Made by a program: the position numbers and the translations under genes
In this document: positions 9,055-17,405 of the stretch, piece by piece
How the letters are laid out: each line of letters begins with the position of its first letter
How positions within the stretch are numbered: position 1 is the stretch's first letter
The notes under the pieces: generated by a model
Databases searched by the model: none
The model's input: only the letters and a program-made list of their open reading frames with translations
Told to the model about the DNA's origin: nothing
Assembly (NCBI RefSeq): GCF_014649835.1
Contig: NZ_BMTU01000003.1
Location: forward strand, 310,001-374,000
Direction of reading: 5' to 3'
Length of the DNA: 64,000 bases
Source: Streptomyces pilosus
GTDB taxonomy: Bacteria; Actinomycetota; Actinomycetes; Streptomycetales; Streptomycetaceae

Positions 9055-10056
9055 TCAGGGTCGGTGCAGGGTCAGGTCGACCAGCAGGGCTCGGTGGTCG
9101 GTGTCGGGGAGGTCGAGGAAGCGGGCCCCGGTCGCGGTGAAGTGCTCGGAGACCAGGACGTGGTCGATCTGCGCGCCGAACGCCGGGGTCGTGCGGGTCG
9201 GCCAGGTCGGAGTGCGGTCGGCGCCGTCAAGGCGGGCCGCGTCGCGCAGACCGGTGTCGAGGATGCGGCGGAACGCGGCGTGGTCCTGGGTGGCGTTGAA
9301 GTCCCCGGCGAACACGGCCGGGGTGTCCGCCCCGGCGGCGGCCGCGTCGCGCAGCCGGTCCAGCTCCCGCTGCCACAGGCGGACCTGCTCGGGCAGCGGC
9401 GGCATGGGGTGGGCGAGCTGGAGCCGTACGGTGTGACCGTCGACGTCGGCGAGCGCGCCGGGCATGCCCATGGTGCCGGGGACGCCGTCGGTGGGTGCGA
9501 GCGGGTGGCGGCTGAGGATGACCGAGCCCTCGGACCCGCCGCCCTCCACGGCCCGCCGGTGCGGATGGGTGGCCGCCAGCTCCCGCTTGAGGGCCGCGTC
9601 GCACGTGTACTCGCACTCCTGGACGAACACGAGGTCCGGCGTCTCGCGGCGCACGGCGTCGATCAGCGCGTCGGTGGCCTGCCCGAACTCCACGTTGGAG
9701 GTCAGCACCCGCAGCTCGGCGACGGGCGGCCCGGAGGGGTCGCCCGTCTTCCCGTACGGCTCGATGTACCAGGCCAGCAGGCCGAGCAGGACGACACCCC
9801 ACACGGCGCCGGTCCACCAGCGGGCGAGCACGGTGAACAGCAGGCCCGCGGCGGTGGGCACGAGCAGCCAGGGCAGGAAGGCGAGCAGCTGGGGCACCGG
9901 CGTGACACCGTCGGTGTCCGCGACGCGGCAGCCGACGACCGTGCTCACCCCCGCGAACAGCAGCGCCGCGCACCAGGTGCCGAACCGCCGCCCTCCCCCG
10001 GGCCGCCGTCCCCGCGCGTCGTCGGTGACGGTCGGGTCGGCAGTCGCAGTGTCCAA
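9055..10056 (-). CDS. Membrane-anchored endonuclease/exonuclease/phosphatase family protein
   Basis: A 333-residue protein with three hydrophobic segments in the first 100 residues (near WCAALLFAGVSTVVGC, LLAFLPWLLVPTAAGLLF and WGVVLLGLLAWYI), followed by an extracellular EEP-fold domain. EEP motifs visible are LTSNVEFG, a metal-binding Glu in VFVQECE, a GDFNAT motif, and the catalytic pair in QIDHVLVS and DTDHRALLVDL. The fold hydrolyses phosphodiesters or phosphomonoesters (nucleases, sphingomyelinases, phosphatases); which applies here cannot be decided. No signal other than the membrane segments is present. It stands alone and converges on snpA. Confidence 0.9.
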   Translation of the reverse strand: MDTATADPTVTDDARGRRPGGGRRFGTWCAALLFAGVSTVVGCRVADTDGVTPVPQLLAFLPWLLVPTAAGLLFTVLARWWTGAVWGVVLLGLLAWYIEPYGKTGDPSGPPVAELRVLTSNVEFGQATDALIDAVRRETPDLVFVQECEYTCDAALKRELAATHPHRRAVEGGGSEGSVILSRHPLAPTDGVPGTMGMPGALADVDGHTVRLQLAHPMPPLPEQVRLWQRELDRLRDAAAAGADTPAVFAGDFNATQDHAAFRRILDTGLRDAARLDGADRTPTWPTRTTPAFGAQIDHVLVSEHFTATGARFLDLPDTDHRALLVDLTLHRP

Positions 10057-10099
10057 GGTTCCGGTCCTCCGCTCGCGGGTGCGATGCCCGAATCCTCCC

Positions 10100-11026
10100 T
10101 CATGGACCGGGGAGCGTGGCGGGCGGTTGCCGGAAACGGCCGTCCGGGGCGGCCACCGGTGGCGGGGCGTCGCGCCGGGCGGCGTGGCGGCCGGCCAGCC
10201 AGGAGACCAGGGCCACCGTCAGGCCCAGCGCGAGCAGCAGCCAGGACGCGGTGCGCAGGGTGGCGGTGAGGGCGTCGTAGATCGCGGCCGCGGCCGGGCG
10301 GTGGAGGCGGTCGGGCAGGTCGGCGAGGGTGAGCCGGCGGCCGACGGCGACCGCGAGGGCCAGCAGGGCGCCGCCCAGCGCCGTGCCCAGGCCGGTGGCG
10401 GTGAGCGCGCGGCGGCGGCGGGCGGCGACGGCGATCCCGGTGACGGCGAGGACGACCGTCGCGAGCGGCAGCCAGAACGCGGCGGCGTCCAGCACGTGGT
10501 ACCCCTTCCGGAGTCCGGCCACCTCCTCGGCCGGCACCACCGGGACCGCGGTGTGCTCGACGGGGATGCGGTGGGCGTAGGGCATGCGGTCGGCGGCGAG
10601 CCGCTGCTTCAGCTGCGCGGTGACGGGGGCGAGGTCCACGGTGACCGGGCCCCGGGGTGCCGTGTCGTCGCGCAGGGCGTGCAGGACCGCGTCGTGGACG
10701 GCTCTGTTCCCCGCCTCCCAGGCGGTGCGGAACGCCTCGGTGCGGGTGAAGGAGTGGACGGCGTCGCGGACGAACGAGGTGAGGGCGGCGTCGGTGCCGG
10801 TGTCCGCGTTCGCCGGTGCGGGGGCCAGGGTGCGGACGACCTCGTCGTCCACGGCGTCGGCGACCGCGTCCCGCACGGCCGGGTCGGTGGCGAGGGGGGC
10901 GATGGTGTCGACGTAGCGGCCGGTGTCGGCGAGGCCGAGGGTCGCCCAGGCGGCGAGGGTGCCGCAGGGGGCGAGGAGGCAGGCCAGGGCGAGGAGGGTC
11001 GCGGAGAGGGCGTCGCGGAGGGGCAC
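10100..11026 (-). CDS. Two-segment membrane protein of unknown function
   Basis: Starting at GTG 11026 (PLRDALSATLLALACLLAP follows) the protein has 308 residues. One membrane helix is at the N-terminus, then about 150 extracellular residues rich in Ala, Asp and Val with a segment DPAVRDAVADAVDDEVVRTL, and two or three helices near the C-terminus (AAAFWLPLATVVLAVTGIAV, LGGALLALAVAVG, WLLLALGLTVALVSWLAG). The layout resembles actinobacterial membrane proteins with a helical extracytoplasmic domain, but I do not recognise a named family. The open frame continues upstream to 11383 through a tandem DNA repeat; I exclude that part because it is low-complexity. Confidence 0.75.
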   Translation of the reverse strand: MPLRDALSATLLALACLLAPCGTLAAWATLGLADTGRYVDTIAPLATDPAVRDAVADAVDDEVVRTLAPAPANADTGTDAALTSFVRDAVHSFTRTEAFRTAWEAGNRAVHDAVLHALRDDTAPRGPVTVDLAPVTAQLKQRLAADRMPYAHRIPVEHTAVPVVPAEEVAGLRKGYHVLDAAAFWLPLATVVLAVTGIAVAARRRRALTATGLGTALGGALLALAVAVGRRLTLADLPDRLHRPAAAAIYDALTATLRTASWLLLALGLTVALVSWLAGRHAARRDAPPPVAAPDGRFRQPPATLPGP

Positions 11027-11142
11027 GCTTCCCAGGCAACGGGGTGAGGGCCCGGCGCGCGAGTGCTGGGGCGCGTACGGGTGCCCCGGGGACCCGTCCG
11101 CACGGGTCCCCGGGGGGCGAACGGCCGAAGGGCCTGAGCCGG

Positions 11143-11485
11143 CCCACCGGAGGTTCCGGTGCGAGACCCGGAACGTGCCACCGGAGGTCCGGTGCGGGCC
11201 GCCGTGGATCCGGAGCGGGTCACCGGAGGTCCCGCTGCGGGTCCCGGCGCGGGTCACCGGAGGTCCGGTGCGGGTCGCCGTGGATCCGGAGCGGGCCACC
11301 GGAGGTCCGGTGCGGGTCGCCGGAGATCCGGTCCGGGCCACCGGAGATCCGGTCCGGGCCACCGGAGGTCCGGACCGGCGCACCGGAGATCTCCGGTACG
11401 GCCCACCGAAGGTCCGGACGGGCCGCCGAACCTCCGGAGCGTGTCACCGCACCTCCGGAGCGTGTCACCGGAGGTGCGGTGCGGG
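11143..11485. repeat. 21-bp GC-rich palindromic tandem array (about 15 units)
   Basis: About 15-17 units with a 21-base period, typified by CACCGGAGGTCCGGTGCGGGT. Each core is an inverted repeat, CACCGGA then two bases then TCCGGTG, so single strands could fold into serial hairpins. Units diverge (GGATCCGGAGC and GGAGATCCGGTCC versions) and a few are shortened. It fills most of the gap between 11027 and 11555 and contains no supported gene. In one minus-strand frame it would encode a seven-residue repeat like RTGSPVA. Confidence 0.85.
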
Positions 11486-11555
11486 CGGCCGGGAGGCGGG
11501 CCTGCGCGCGCGGTGCCCCCGGGGCGGGGCCGCCCGCCAGGGTACGGCGCGGAGG

Positions 11556-11996
11556 TCAGCGGATGCGGTGGCCCTCGGCGTCTTCCTGGGTGTAGAAGCG
11601 GTAGAACATGATGGCGAAGACGCCGGCCGTGACCGCCAGGCCCAGGGCCGCGCCCCGCAGGACGCTGGCGCCGGACTGACTGAAGAGGAAGGCGACCGCG
11701 ATGCCGCAGAAGGCGGCCCAGACCACCGCGTGGATCTCCCTCCGGAGTTTCGGCGCCAGTGTGAGCAGCGCGATGAGGACCACGGCGAAGACGAGCGCGG
11801 TGACGAACCCGAACAGGAGGTTCCAGCCGGTGACGGGCCCGCCGTAACGCCGGTTGGCGGCTGCCCAGAAGCCGTAGACGAGTCCGAGGACGACGGGCAG
11901 CGCGATCACGGCCGCCCGGTGGGCCTTCCGGCTGAAGAGGTCCGTCGTGCCGCCCCGCTCGATCGCTGCCCGGTTCCGGGGTGCCGCGTGCGCCAT
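11556..11996 (-). CDS. Small four-helix membrane protein
   Basis: The 146-residue protein has a hydrophilic N-terminus of about 28 residues and four hydrophobic segments: AVIALPVVLGLVYGFWAAA, LLFGFVTALVFAVVLIALL, VVWAAFCGIAVAFLFSQ and GAALGLAVTAGVFAIMFY, ending in a short charged tail. I do not recognise the family; similar proteins are annotated as hypothetical membrane proteins in Streptomyces. The ATG at 11996 is 134 bases from the divergent SpoIIE phosphatase start at 12131, so the two share a promoter region. Downstream lies the 21-bp repeat array. Confidence 0.75.
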   Translation of the reverse strand: MAHAAPRNRAAIERGGTTDLFSRKAHRAAVIALPVVLGLVYGFWAAANRRYGGPVTGWNLLFGFVTALVFAVVLIALLTLAPKLRREIHAVVWAAFCGIAVAFLFSQSGASVLRGAALGLAVTAGVFAIMFYRFYTQEDAEGHRIR

Positions 11997-12130
11997 GTGA
12001 GCACTCCTCTCTCCTCACCCCCGGCTTCCAGAGCACACCCGCGGGGCCGCGTCGGCAAGTCGGTCGCGCGGATCCGGCGCCGGGCCGGGACCGGATGCGG
12101 GCCGTCCCGGCCCGTGTTTCGCTGGGGTCG

Positions 12131-13339
12131 ATGAGTCCGGGCAGCGCGGGACACGGCCTGGCCGGCCGGCACCCGCGGGCCGGCCGCCGGGACGTCGTGC
12201 ACCGGCACGAGATGCTCCAGGTCAGGGGCCGCAGCGTCGCCTGGGTGCCCCCGCTGCTGCTGCTCGTCGCCATCGCCGTGGCCGACTACAACACCACCGG
12301 CGAGTTCCGCATCCTCTCCTGGATCGTGCTGGTGCCGGGCATCGCCGCCGCCATCTGCGGGGTGTGGGGCACGGCCCTGTACGCGGTGCTGGCGATGGTC
12401 GTGTACAGCGTCGTCGACAGCGCCTGGCCGCACCAGTTCCAGGCAGGGCTGCCGGACTTCATCCTCGTCGCCGCCGGTGGCGTCCTCGCCACCCTGGCCT
12501 GCGCGGTGCGGGTGCGCGGCGAGCGCCGCGCGCTGCACATGCGGGACGTCACCGACACCATCCGCAGCACCGTGCTGCGGCCGCTGCCGAAGAGATGGGG
12601 CGGTCTGGAGCACGCCGGGATCTACCTCACCGCGGACGCCGACGCCCGCGTGGGCGGCGACTTCTACGACATCCAGCCGGGCCCGCACGGCACCCGCGTG
12701 TTCGTCGGTGACGTGCAGGGCAAGGGGCTGGGCGCGGTGGAGACGGCGGCGGTGCTGCTCGGCGCGTTCCGCGAGGGCGGCTACCACGACGCGGACCTGT
12801 CGTCCGTCGCCGACCGGCTGGAGACGCGGATGCTCCGCCACCGCGAGTACACCACGGCGCTCGGCCGGAACGACGGCGACCGGTTCGCCACCGCCGTGCT
12901 GCTCGGCTTCCCGGCCGACCGCCGTGACGTCGTGGACGTCATCGTGTTCGGGCACGAGCCGCCGCTGGCCGTCGGCCCCGCGGGCGTGCGGATGCTGCCG
13001 GTCACGGGCGGGCTGCCGCTCGGCTACCGCGACCTCGCGCCCGGGGTGCCGCACAGCCGCAGGGTGCCGCTGGCCACGGACGAGACGCTGCTGGTGGTCA
13101 CGGACGGGGTGACCGAGGCCCGGGACGCGGACGGCCGCTTCTACCGGCTCGCCGAACAGCTCACCCGCGCGGTGTCGGCGGACCCGCGGATCGCCGCGCC
13201 GGCCCGGCTGGCCAACTTCGTTCGGGACGGCACCCTGCGGCACTGCGAGGGACATCTGGCCGACGACACCACCGCCTTCGCGGTGCGGCGGGCCCTCCCG
13301 GCGGTGCGCGAAGGGCACGAAGGGGGACGTTCACCGTAG
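12131..13339 (+). CDS. Membrane-anchored SpoIIE/PP2C-family protein phosphatase
   Basis: The 402-residue protein has about 45 soluble residues, three membrane helices (VAWVPPLLLLVAIAVADY, ILSWIVLVPGIAAAICGVW, ALYAVLAMVVYSVV) plus a fourth hydrophobic segment, and a cytoplasmic SpoIIE domain. PP2C metal-binding motifs are clear: RVGGDFYDI, VGDVQGKGLGAVETA, VFGHEPPL, LLVVTDGVTEARD and DDTTAFAV. Such enzymes dephosphorylate anti-sigma-factor antagonists and so set sigma-factor activity. The usual sensory PAS/GAF and ATPase domains are missing, so the membrane part may sense the signal. ATG 12131 is chosen because no family-like sequence lies upstream of it. Confidence 0.92.
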   Translation: MSPGSAGHGLAGRHPRAGRRDVVHRHEMLQVRGRSVAWVPPLLLLVAIAVADYNTTGEFRILSWIVLVPGIAAAICGVWGTALYAVLAMVVYSVVDSAWPHQFQAGLPDFILVAAGGVLATLACAVRVRGERRALHMRDVTDTIRSTVLRPLPKRWGGLEHAGIYLTADADARVGGDFYDIQPGPHGTRVFVGDVQGKGLGAVETAAVLLGAFREGGYHDADLSSVADRLETRMLRHREYTTALGRNDGDRFATAVLLGFPADRRDVVDVIVFGHEPPLAVGPAGVRMLPVTGGLPLGYRDLAPGVPHSRRVPLATDETLLVVTDGVTEARDADGRFYRLAEQLTRAVSADPRIAAPARLANFVRDGTLRHCEGHLADDTTAFAVRRALPAVREGHEGGRSP

Positions 13340-13406
13340 TGACCCCACCCTTTGCAGCCGCAGCCGTTACCGTGCTGCCGTGGGTGATCGACAGGGGGAG
13401 GGGACC

Positions 13407-14486
13407 ATGCCCGGAACCGTGCTGCTGCTGGCGGCCGCGCCGCTGGGCCGGGGGCGGCTGGTCGACGCGGCGTCCGTGCTCCCGGTCCTCGCCGCGGTGC
13501 CGCCCGCCGTGCTGTCCGGCACGGACACGGCGAACGTGGTCGAACTCGCCGACCCGCTGGAGCCGCAGGCCGTACTGACCCGGCTGCGCGCGGCGGCCGC
13601 CGCACCGGGGCCGCTGACCGTGTACGTCACCGGCCAGCTCCAGCTCGACCGCCGGCAGCGGCAGCCGCACCTGGCGCTGGCCCGTACGACGCCGTCCACG
13701 GTGCGGTACACGGCGCTGCCCTGGCAGTGGTTCCGGGAGGAGCTGCGGCTGCGGCCGGCGGGCGCGACGACCCTGGTCCTCGATCTGCACGCCGACCCGG
13801 AGAGCTGGCAGTCGCTGTGCGCGCCGGGGCCGCCGGGCGCGTTCCCGCTGGACTGCGGGCGGGACGCCGCCGTGTACGGTCGCGTCGCACCGCCGCCGGC
13901 GCGGCGCGCGGTCGCGGCACCGGAGTACATGAAGGCGGTCGCGACGATTCTGCGCAGCGGGCGGCGGCCGCCGGAGGAGGAGCTGCACCGGCTGGCGCTG
14001 ACGCGGATCGCCCCGGAGAGCGCGGGCCGGGACCTGCTGCTGGCGCGGCACGGGCCCCTCCCGGGCGATCCGCACGCGGCCGTCACCGCCGCCGTGCGCT
14101 CCGGCCGGCACGCGGACGCCGACGCGCTCGCCGCGCGGCTGGAACAGGCGGCCGGCCTCGCCCACGGGCCCGGCTCCGAGGAGGCGCTGCACTGGAGCGA
14201 GGTCCGGGCGGACCTGGCGATGCTGGCGGGAGACGCGGCCCGCAGCTGCCGGAGCTGGCTGTCGGTGGCCGCGGCACGGCTGGCCGCCGGGCAGCCGGCC
14301 GACGCGCCCGCCGTCGAGGCGGCCGTGGACCGGGCGCACCACCAGTGGGGCCGGATCGGTGATCCGGTCCGCGCCCGTGAGCTGGGCGTGGTGCTGGCGG
14401 AACTCCGCGGCCGGGTCCCCGGCCGGCAGGAGGGCGCGCTGGCCCACGTGCGACGGCAGTTGCGGCAGCTGCAGACACAGCCCTGA
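13407..14486 (+). CDS. Hypothetical protein with helical C-terminal half
   Basis: A 359-residue soluble protein beginning at ATG 13407 behind GGGGGAGGGG. The N-terminal half (VLLLAAAPLGRGRLVDAA, LTVYVTGQLQLD, TTLVLDLHAD) has an alternating strand-helix pattern that could be a degenerate caspase- or Rossmann-like fold, but I see no convincing His-Cys dyad. The C-terminal half is alpha-helical and TPR-like (HAAVTAAVRSGRHADADALAARLEQ and so on). Similar proteins occur in Streptomyces without assigned function. It lies 67 bases after the SpoIIE gene and may be co-transcribed with it. Confidence 0.7.
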   Translation: MPGTVLLLAAAPLGRGRLVDAASVLPVLAAVPPAVLSGTDTANVVELADPLEPQAVLTRLRAAAAAPGPLTVYVTGQLQLDRRQRQPHLALARTTPSTVRYTALPWQWFREELRLRPAGATTLVLDLHADPESWQSLCAPGPPGAFPLDCGRDAAVYGRVAPPPARRAVAAPEYMKAVATILRSGRRPPEEELHRLALTRIAPESAGRDLLLARHGPLPGDPHAAVTAAVRSGRHADADALAARLEQAAGLAHGPGSEEALHWSEVRADLAMLAGDAARSCRSWLSVAAARLAAGQPADAPAVEAAVDRAHHQWGRIGDPVRARELGVVLAELRGRVPGRQEGALAHVRRQLRQLQTQP

Positions 14487-14575
14487 CCCGCACGGCCCCC
14501 GGGCGCCGGCCGCGTCGCACGGCGCCGCAGCCGTCGGTCGGGCCCGGACCCTCCGACTCGTCCGCCGGACAGGGC

Positions 14576-14743
14576 CTAGCGGACCGTCGCTTCGGCGGGG
14601 ATCGTGGTCTGTCGGTCCGGTGCGGGGTCGGCGGAGGCTCTGGCCGGGCCGGCGTTCGCCGCCAGGACCAGCGCCGCGACCGCGGCGACGGCCGCGGCGA
14701 AGCCTCGGGCGTAACGCTCGGCGGAGCGTGTGCGTTCCAGCAC
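14576..14743 (-). CDS. 55-residue secreted peptide precursor, divergent from XRE/TPR regulator
   Basis: This short frame starts at GTG 14743, behind GCGAGGTC, and stops at 14576. The product has a textbook Sec signal peptide: basic n-region RTRSAERYARG, hydrophobic core FAAAVAAVAALVLAA, and a cleavage site after ARASA. The predicted mature peptide is about 17 residues, DPAPDRQTTIPAEATVR. The gene is divergent from an XRE/TPR regulator 97 bases away, with repeated GTTTAA sequences between them. Short exported peptides next to TPR-type HTH regulators are the hallmark of RRNPP quorum-sensing systems in Firmicutes; this pairing is suggestive only. I do not recognise the peptide itself. Confidence 0.6.
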   Translation of the reverse strand: MLERTRSAERYARGFAAAVAAVAALVLAANAGPARASADPAPDRQTTIPAEATVR

Positions 14744-14764
14744 GGCGACCTCGCAACAGCGACG

Positions 14765-14794
14765 GGTTAAGCACGTTTAATCCGCGGTTTAACC
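14765..14794. promoter_or_regulatory. GTTTAA-type operator cluster between peptide and regulator genes
   Basis: A strikingly AT-rich patch in GC-rich DNA: GGTTAA (14765), GTTTAA (14775) and GGTTTAACC (14786-14794, an inverted repeat GGTT-T-AACC). The outer elements form GGTTAA...TTAACC. It lies midway between the divergent starts and is a likely site for the XRE regulator. Confidence 0.5.
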
Positions 14795-14840
14795 TAGGGG
14801 CTGCCGGACACGAACGGCAAGGGGCGCTGGGGGAGTTGGC

Positions 14841-16184
14841 ATGGGGGATCGGGACGAGCCGGGGACCATCGGACGCCGGGTGCAGCGGTTGCGCGTGGCG
14901 CGTGGACTGACCCAGAAACAGCTGGCCGAGCCGGTGTACACGCCCGCGTACGTCTCCACCCTGGAGGCCGGCCGGGTGCGCCCCTCCGACGAGGCGCTGC
15001 GGCATCTCGCCGACCGTCTGGGAGTCGAGTTCGACGAACTGGCGACCGGACGTCCGGCCCGGCTGGTGACCGAGCTGCGGCTGCGGCTGACCGAGGCGCA
15101 GCGCACGCTGGCCGCCGGTGCGGCGGAGACCGCGGTGGAGCAGTACACCGGGCTGCTCGCCGAGGCGGAGACGCACGGGCTGGCCGAGGAACAGGCCGCC
15201 GCCCTGCTCGGACTCGGGGAGTGCTGCCTGGAGACGGGTGAACTGGAGGAAGGGCGCGGGTACTTCGAGCGGGCCGAGGCGCGGCTCGCTGACGCGCCGC
15301 TGACCGCGCGGGTGCCGGCGCTGCGCGGGCGGGCCGTCGCGCACTATCTGGCGGGTGAGCTGCGGTACGCGGTCTACCTGCTGGAGTCCACCCTCGACGA
15401 GCTGAACCGGAGCGGTCTGCACGACCCGGACGCGCTGCTGCTGCTCTACTCCGGTGCGATCGGGCCGTACATGGACATGGGCGCGCACGCGCGGGCCGCG
15501 CAGGCGGCGGAGTTCGCGCTGGCCCTGGCGCCGCAGGCCGGTGACCCGGCGCTGGTGGCGCGCATGCACCGCTCCGTCGCCCGCACCCTGCTCGCCGAGG
15601 GCCGTCTGGCCGAGGCGGACGCCTCGCTGGCCAAGGCGGCGGAACTGTACCGGGGGCTGCGACTGCGCACCGAGCTGGCCCACTGCCACTGGATGCGCGG
15701 GTACGTGTACGCGCAGAACGGCGAGCTGGAGCGCGCGGAGCACGAGATGCGGGAGGCGCTGCACATGCTGTCCGCGAACCGCGCGGCCCTCTACAGCAGC
15801 CAGCTCACGGTGGAGCTGGCGGACGTCCTGCACCGGCGCGACCGCTCCGGGGAGGCGGCGGAGCTGCTGCGGGGCGTGCTCGGCGGGCTGTCCCCCGAGC
15901 GCGGCGCGGTGCACGCGGCGGCCGCGCACCGGCTGCTCGGCATCATCGCCGAGGACGCCGGGCGGACCGAGGAGGCCGAGGAGCACTACGTCCGCGCGCT
16001 GAGCCTGCTGGAGCGCGCGGGCGCCGCCGGTGACCTGGCCGACCTGTGCCGCCTCCTCGGTGACCTGCTGCGCCGCGGCGGCCGCGTCGAGGCGGCCCTG
16101 GACGCCTACCGCACCGGCCTGGGCCACCGCACGGCCCCCGGCACCACCACCCTGGGCCCGGCCCCCGCCCAGCCCCAGCTCTGA
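14841..16184 (+). CDS. XRE-family HTH regulator with TPR domain
   Basis: The 447-residue protein has an N-terminal Cro/CI-type helix-turn-helix (GRRVQRLRVARGLTQKQLAE, then YVSTLEAGRVRPSDEALRHL) and about 360 residues of helical repeats with TPR signatures, for example AALLGLGECCLETGELEEG, LAHCHWMRGYVYAQNGELE and HRLLGIIAEDAGRTEEAE. A DNA-binding head with a TPR peptide-binding array is the RRNPP layout, in which the array binds a small peptide. The ATG follows GGGGGAG. The gene is divergent from a small secreted peptide. Streptomyces has many such regulators, most with unknown ligands. Confidence 0.92.
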   Translation: MGDRDEPGTIGRRVQRLRVARGLTQKQLAEPVYTPAYVSTLEAGRVRPSDEALRHLADRLGVEFDELATGRPARLVTELRLRLTEAQRTLAAGAAETAVEQYTGLLAEAETHGLAEEQAAALLGLGECCLETGELEEGRGYFERAEARLADAPLTARVPALRGRAVAHYLAGELRYAVYLLESTLDELNRSGLHDPDALLLLYSGAIGPYMDMGAHARAAQAAEFALALAPQAGDPALVARMHRSVARTLLAEGRLAEADASLAKAAELYRGLRLRTELAHCHWMRGYVYAQNGELERAEHEMREALHMLSANRAALYSSQLTVELADVLHRRDRSGEAAELLRGVLGGLSPERGAVHAAAAHRLLGIIAEDAGRTEEAEEHYVRALSLLERAGAAGDLADLCRLLGDLLRRGGRVEAALDAYRTGLGHRTAPGTTTLGPAPAQPQL

Positions 16185-16285
16185 CCCGGCACCCCGGACA
16201 CCGGCCGCCCCGGACCCGGCCTGTTTCGCCGGATGGGCGCAGGGGTAGTCGGGGGGCGCTTCGGACGTGACGGGAGGCGAGGGGT

Positions 16286-17038
16286 GTGCGACCCGCGGAC
16301 GACTCCGGGGGCGACCCGGACGGCCGGGGCGCCGAGCGGGGGGTGTACGAGCAGGTCGCCGAGGCGATCACGACGGGGCTGCGCGAGCACGGGCCCGCCG
16401 CCGTGCCGGGCCGGCTCTGCGGGGCGGCCGTCGCCCTGGTGCCGGTGGACGGCGCGAGCGTGTCGCTGCGCGGCTCCGGCATGCCCGTACACCTCGCCGC
16501 CTCCAGCCCGTACGCCGCGCGTCTCGCCGCGTTGCAGGCGACGCTGGGCGACGGGCCCTGCCGGCACGTCCTGGACACCGGGAGCCCCGTCCTGGTCCGC
16601 GACCTGGCCGCCGCCGACGGCGCCGACCGCTGGCCGGTCTTCGCCCAGCAGGCGCTCGGCACCGGAGTGCGGGCCGTCTACGCGCTGCCCCTCGGCAGCG
16701 GCAGCGCCTGCTTCGGCAGCCTGGACCTCTACCGCGACACCCCCGGCGTGCTCACCGACCGCCAGCTGGGCGTGGCGGGCCTCGTCGCCGACGCGATGAC
16801 CTCGGCGCTGATGGACCTGCCGTACGGCCTGCCCGACGGCGACGAACCCTGGCTGAGCGGGCTGGCCGCCGATCACGACCGGGTCCACCAGGCCGTCGGC
16901 ATGATCATGGCCCAGCTCGGTGTCGGTGCCGACGAGGCACTGGCCCGGCTCCGCGGCGACGCCTTCGCCCACGGCCGTACCGCGCTGGAGGTCGCCCTGG
17001 ACGTCGTCTCCCACCGCCGGCGCTTCGACACCCGGTGA
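16286..17038 (+). CDS. GAF and ANTAR domain regulator
   Basis: A 250-residue cytoplasmic protein starting at GTG 16286 behind GGGAGGCGAGG. The first 170 residues form a GAF domain (CRHVLDTGSPVLVRDLAAA, VYALPLGSGSACFGSLDLY). The last 60 form an ANTAR RNA-binding domain, seen in VHQAVGMIMAQLGVGADEAL and LRGDAFAHGRTALEVA. ANTAR proteins bind paired hairpins in nascent RNA and act as antiterminators once their sensory domain is triggered. The GAF ligand is unknown. It follows the XRE/TPR gene by about 100 bases but is probably separate. Confidence 0.9.
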   Translation: MRPADDSGGDPDGRGAERGVYEQVAEAITTGLREHGPAAVPGRLCGAAVALVPVDGASVSLRGSGMPVHLAASSPYAARLAALQATLGDGPCRHVLDTGSPVLVRDLAAADGADRWPVFAQQALGTGVRAVYALPLGSGSACFGSLDLYRDTPGVLTDRQLGVAGLVADAMTSALMDLPYGLPDGDEPWLSGLAADHDRVHQAVGMIMAQLGVGADEALARLRGDAFAHGRTALEVALDVVSHRRRFDTR

Positions 17039-17108
17039 CAACACCCGCCGGGCAGCCGTCCCTTGCGCGCCGCCCCGCGCGTACGGACGCCAACTACGCT
17101 GCGGGACC

Positions 17109-17384
17109 ATGGACATAGCCATTCTCTTCCTCACCTGCCTCGTGATCGCCGGCGTCATGACCCTGCAGACCGCCCTCTCCCGCGCCGAGCGCCGCGCCGT
17201 CCGCGTCGAGCGCAAACTCGACCTGATCCTCGGCCACCTGGGCCTGGAGGAGGAGATCCCGGGGAAGGACGAGATCATCGGCCTCGTCCGCGCGGGCAAG
17301 CAGGTCCAGGCGATCAAGCTGTACCGCGAGACCACGGGCGCGGACCTGCTGGAGGCCAAGCAGGCGGTGGACCGCCTGGTCTGA
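17109..17384 (+). CDS. Membrane-anchored ribosomal L7/L12 C-terminal-like protein
   Basis: The 91-residue protein has a single N-terminal membrane helix (MDIAILFLTCLVIAGVM), a basic helix, then a fold resembling the C-terminal domain of ribosomal protein L7/L12. The region EIIGLVRAGKQVQAIKLYRE and the following ADLLEAKQAVDRL match the L12 consensus for recruiting translation factors. It is not the ribosomal protein itself, which lacks a membrane anchor. Homologues are common in Streptomyces with no known function; one possibility is binding a translational GTPase at the membrane. Confidence 0.8.
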   Translation: MDIAILFLTCLVIAGVMTLQTALSRAERRAVRVERKLDLILGHLGLEEEIPGKDEIIGLVRAGKQVQAIKLYRETTGADLLEAKQAVDRLV

Positions 17385-17405
17385 CCGGCGGCGGGCCCTC
17401 GCCGC

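Noticed and set aside
11027-11383. N-terminal extension of the membrane protein through the 21-bp array
   Set aside because: It would be an RTGSPVA-like repeat with no resemblance to the membrane protein; the GTG at 11026 directly precedes a membrane helix.
11143-11485. CRISPR array or phage attachment site
   Set aside because: The repeats abut each other without unique spacers and no integrase or cas gene is nearby.
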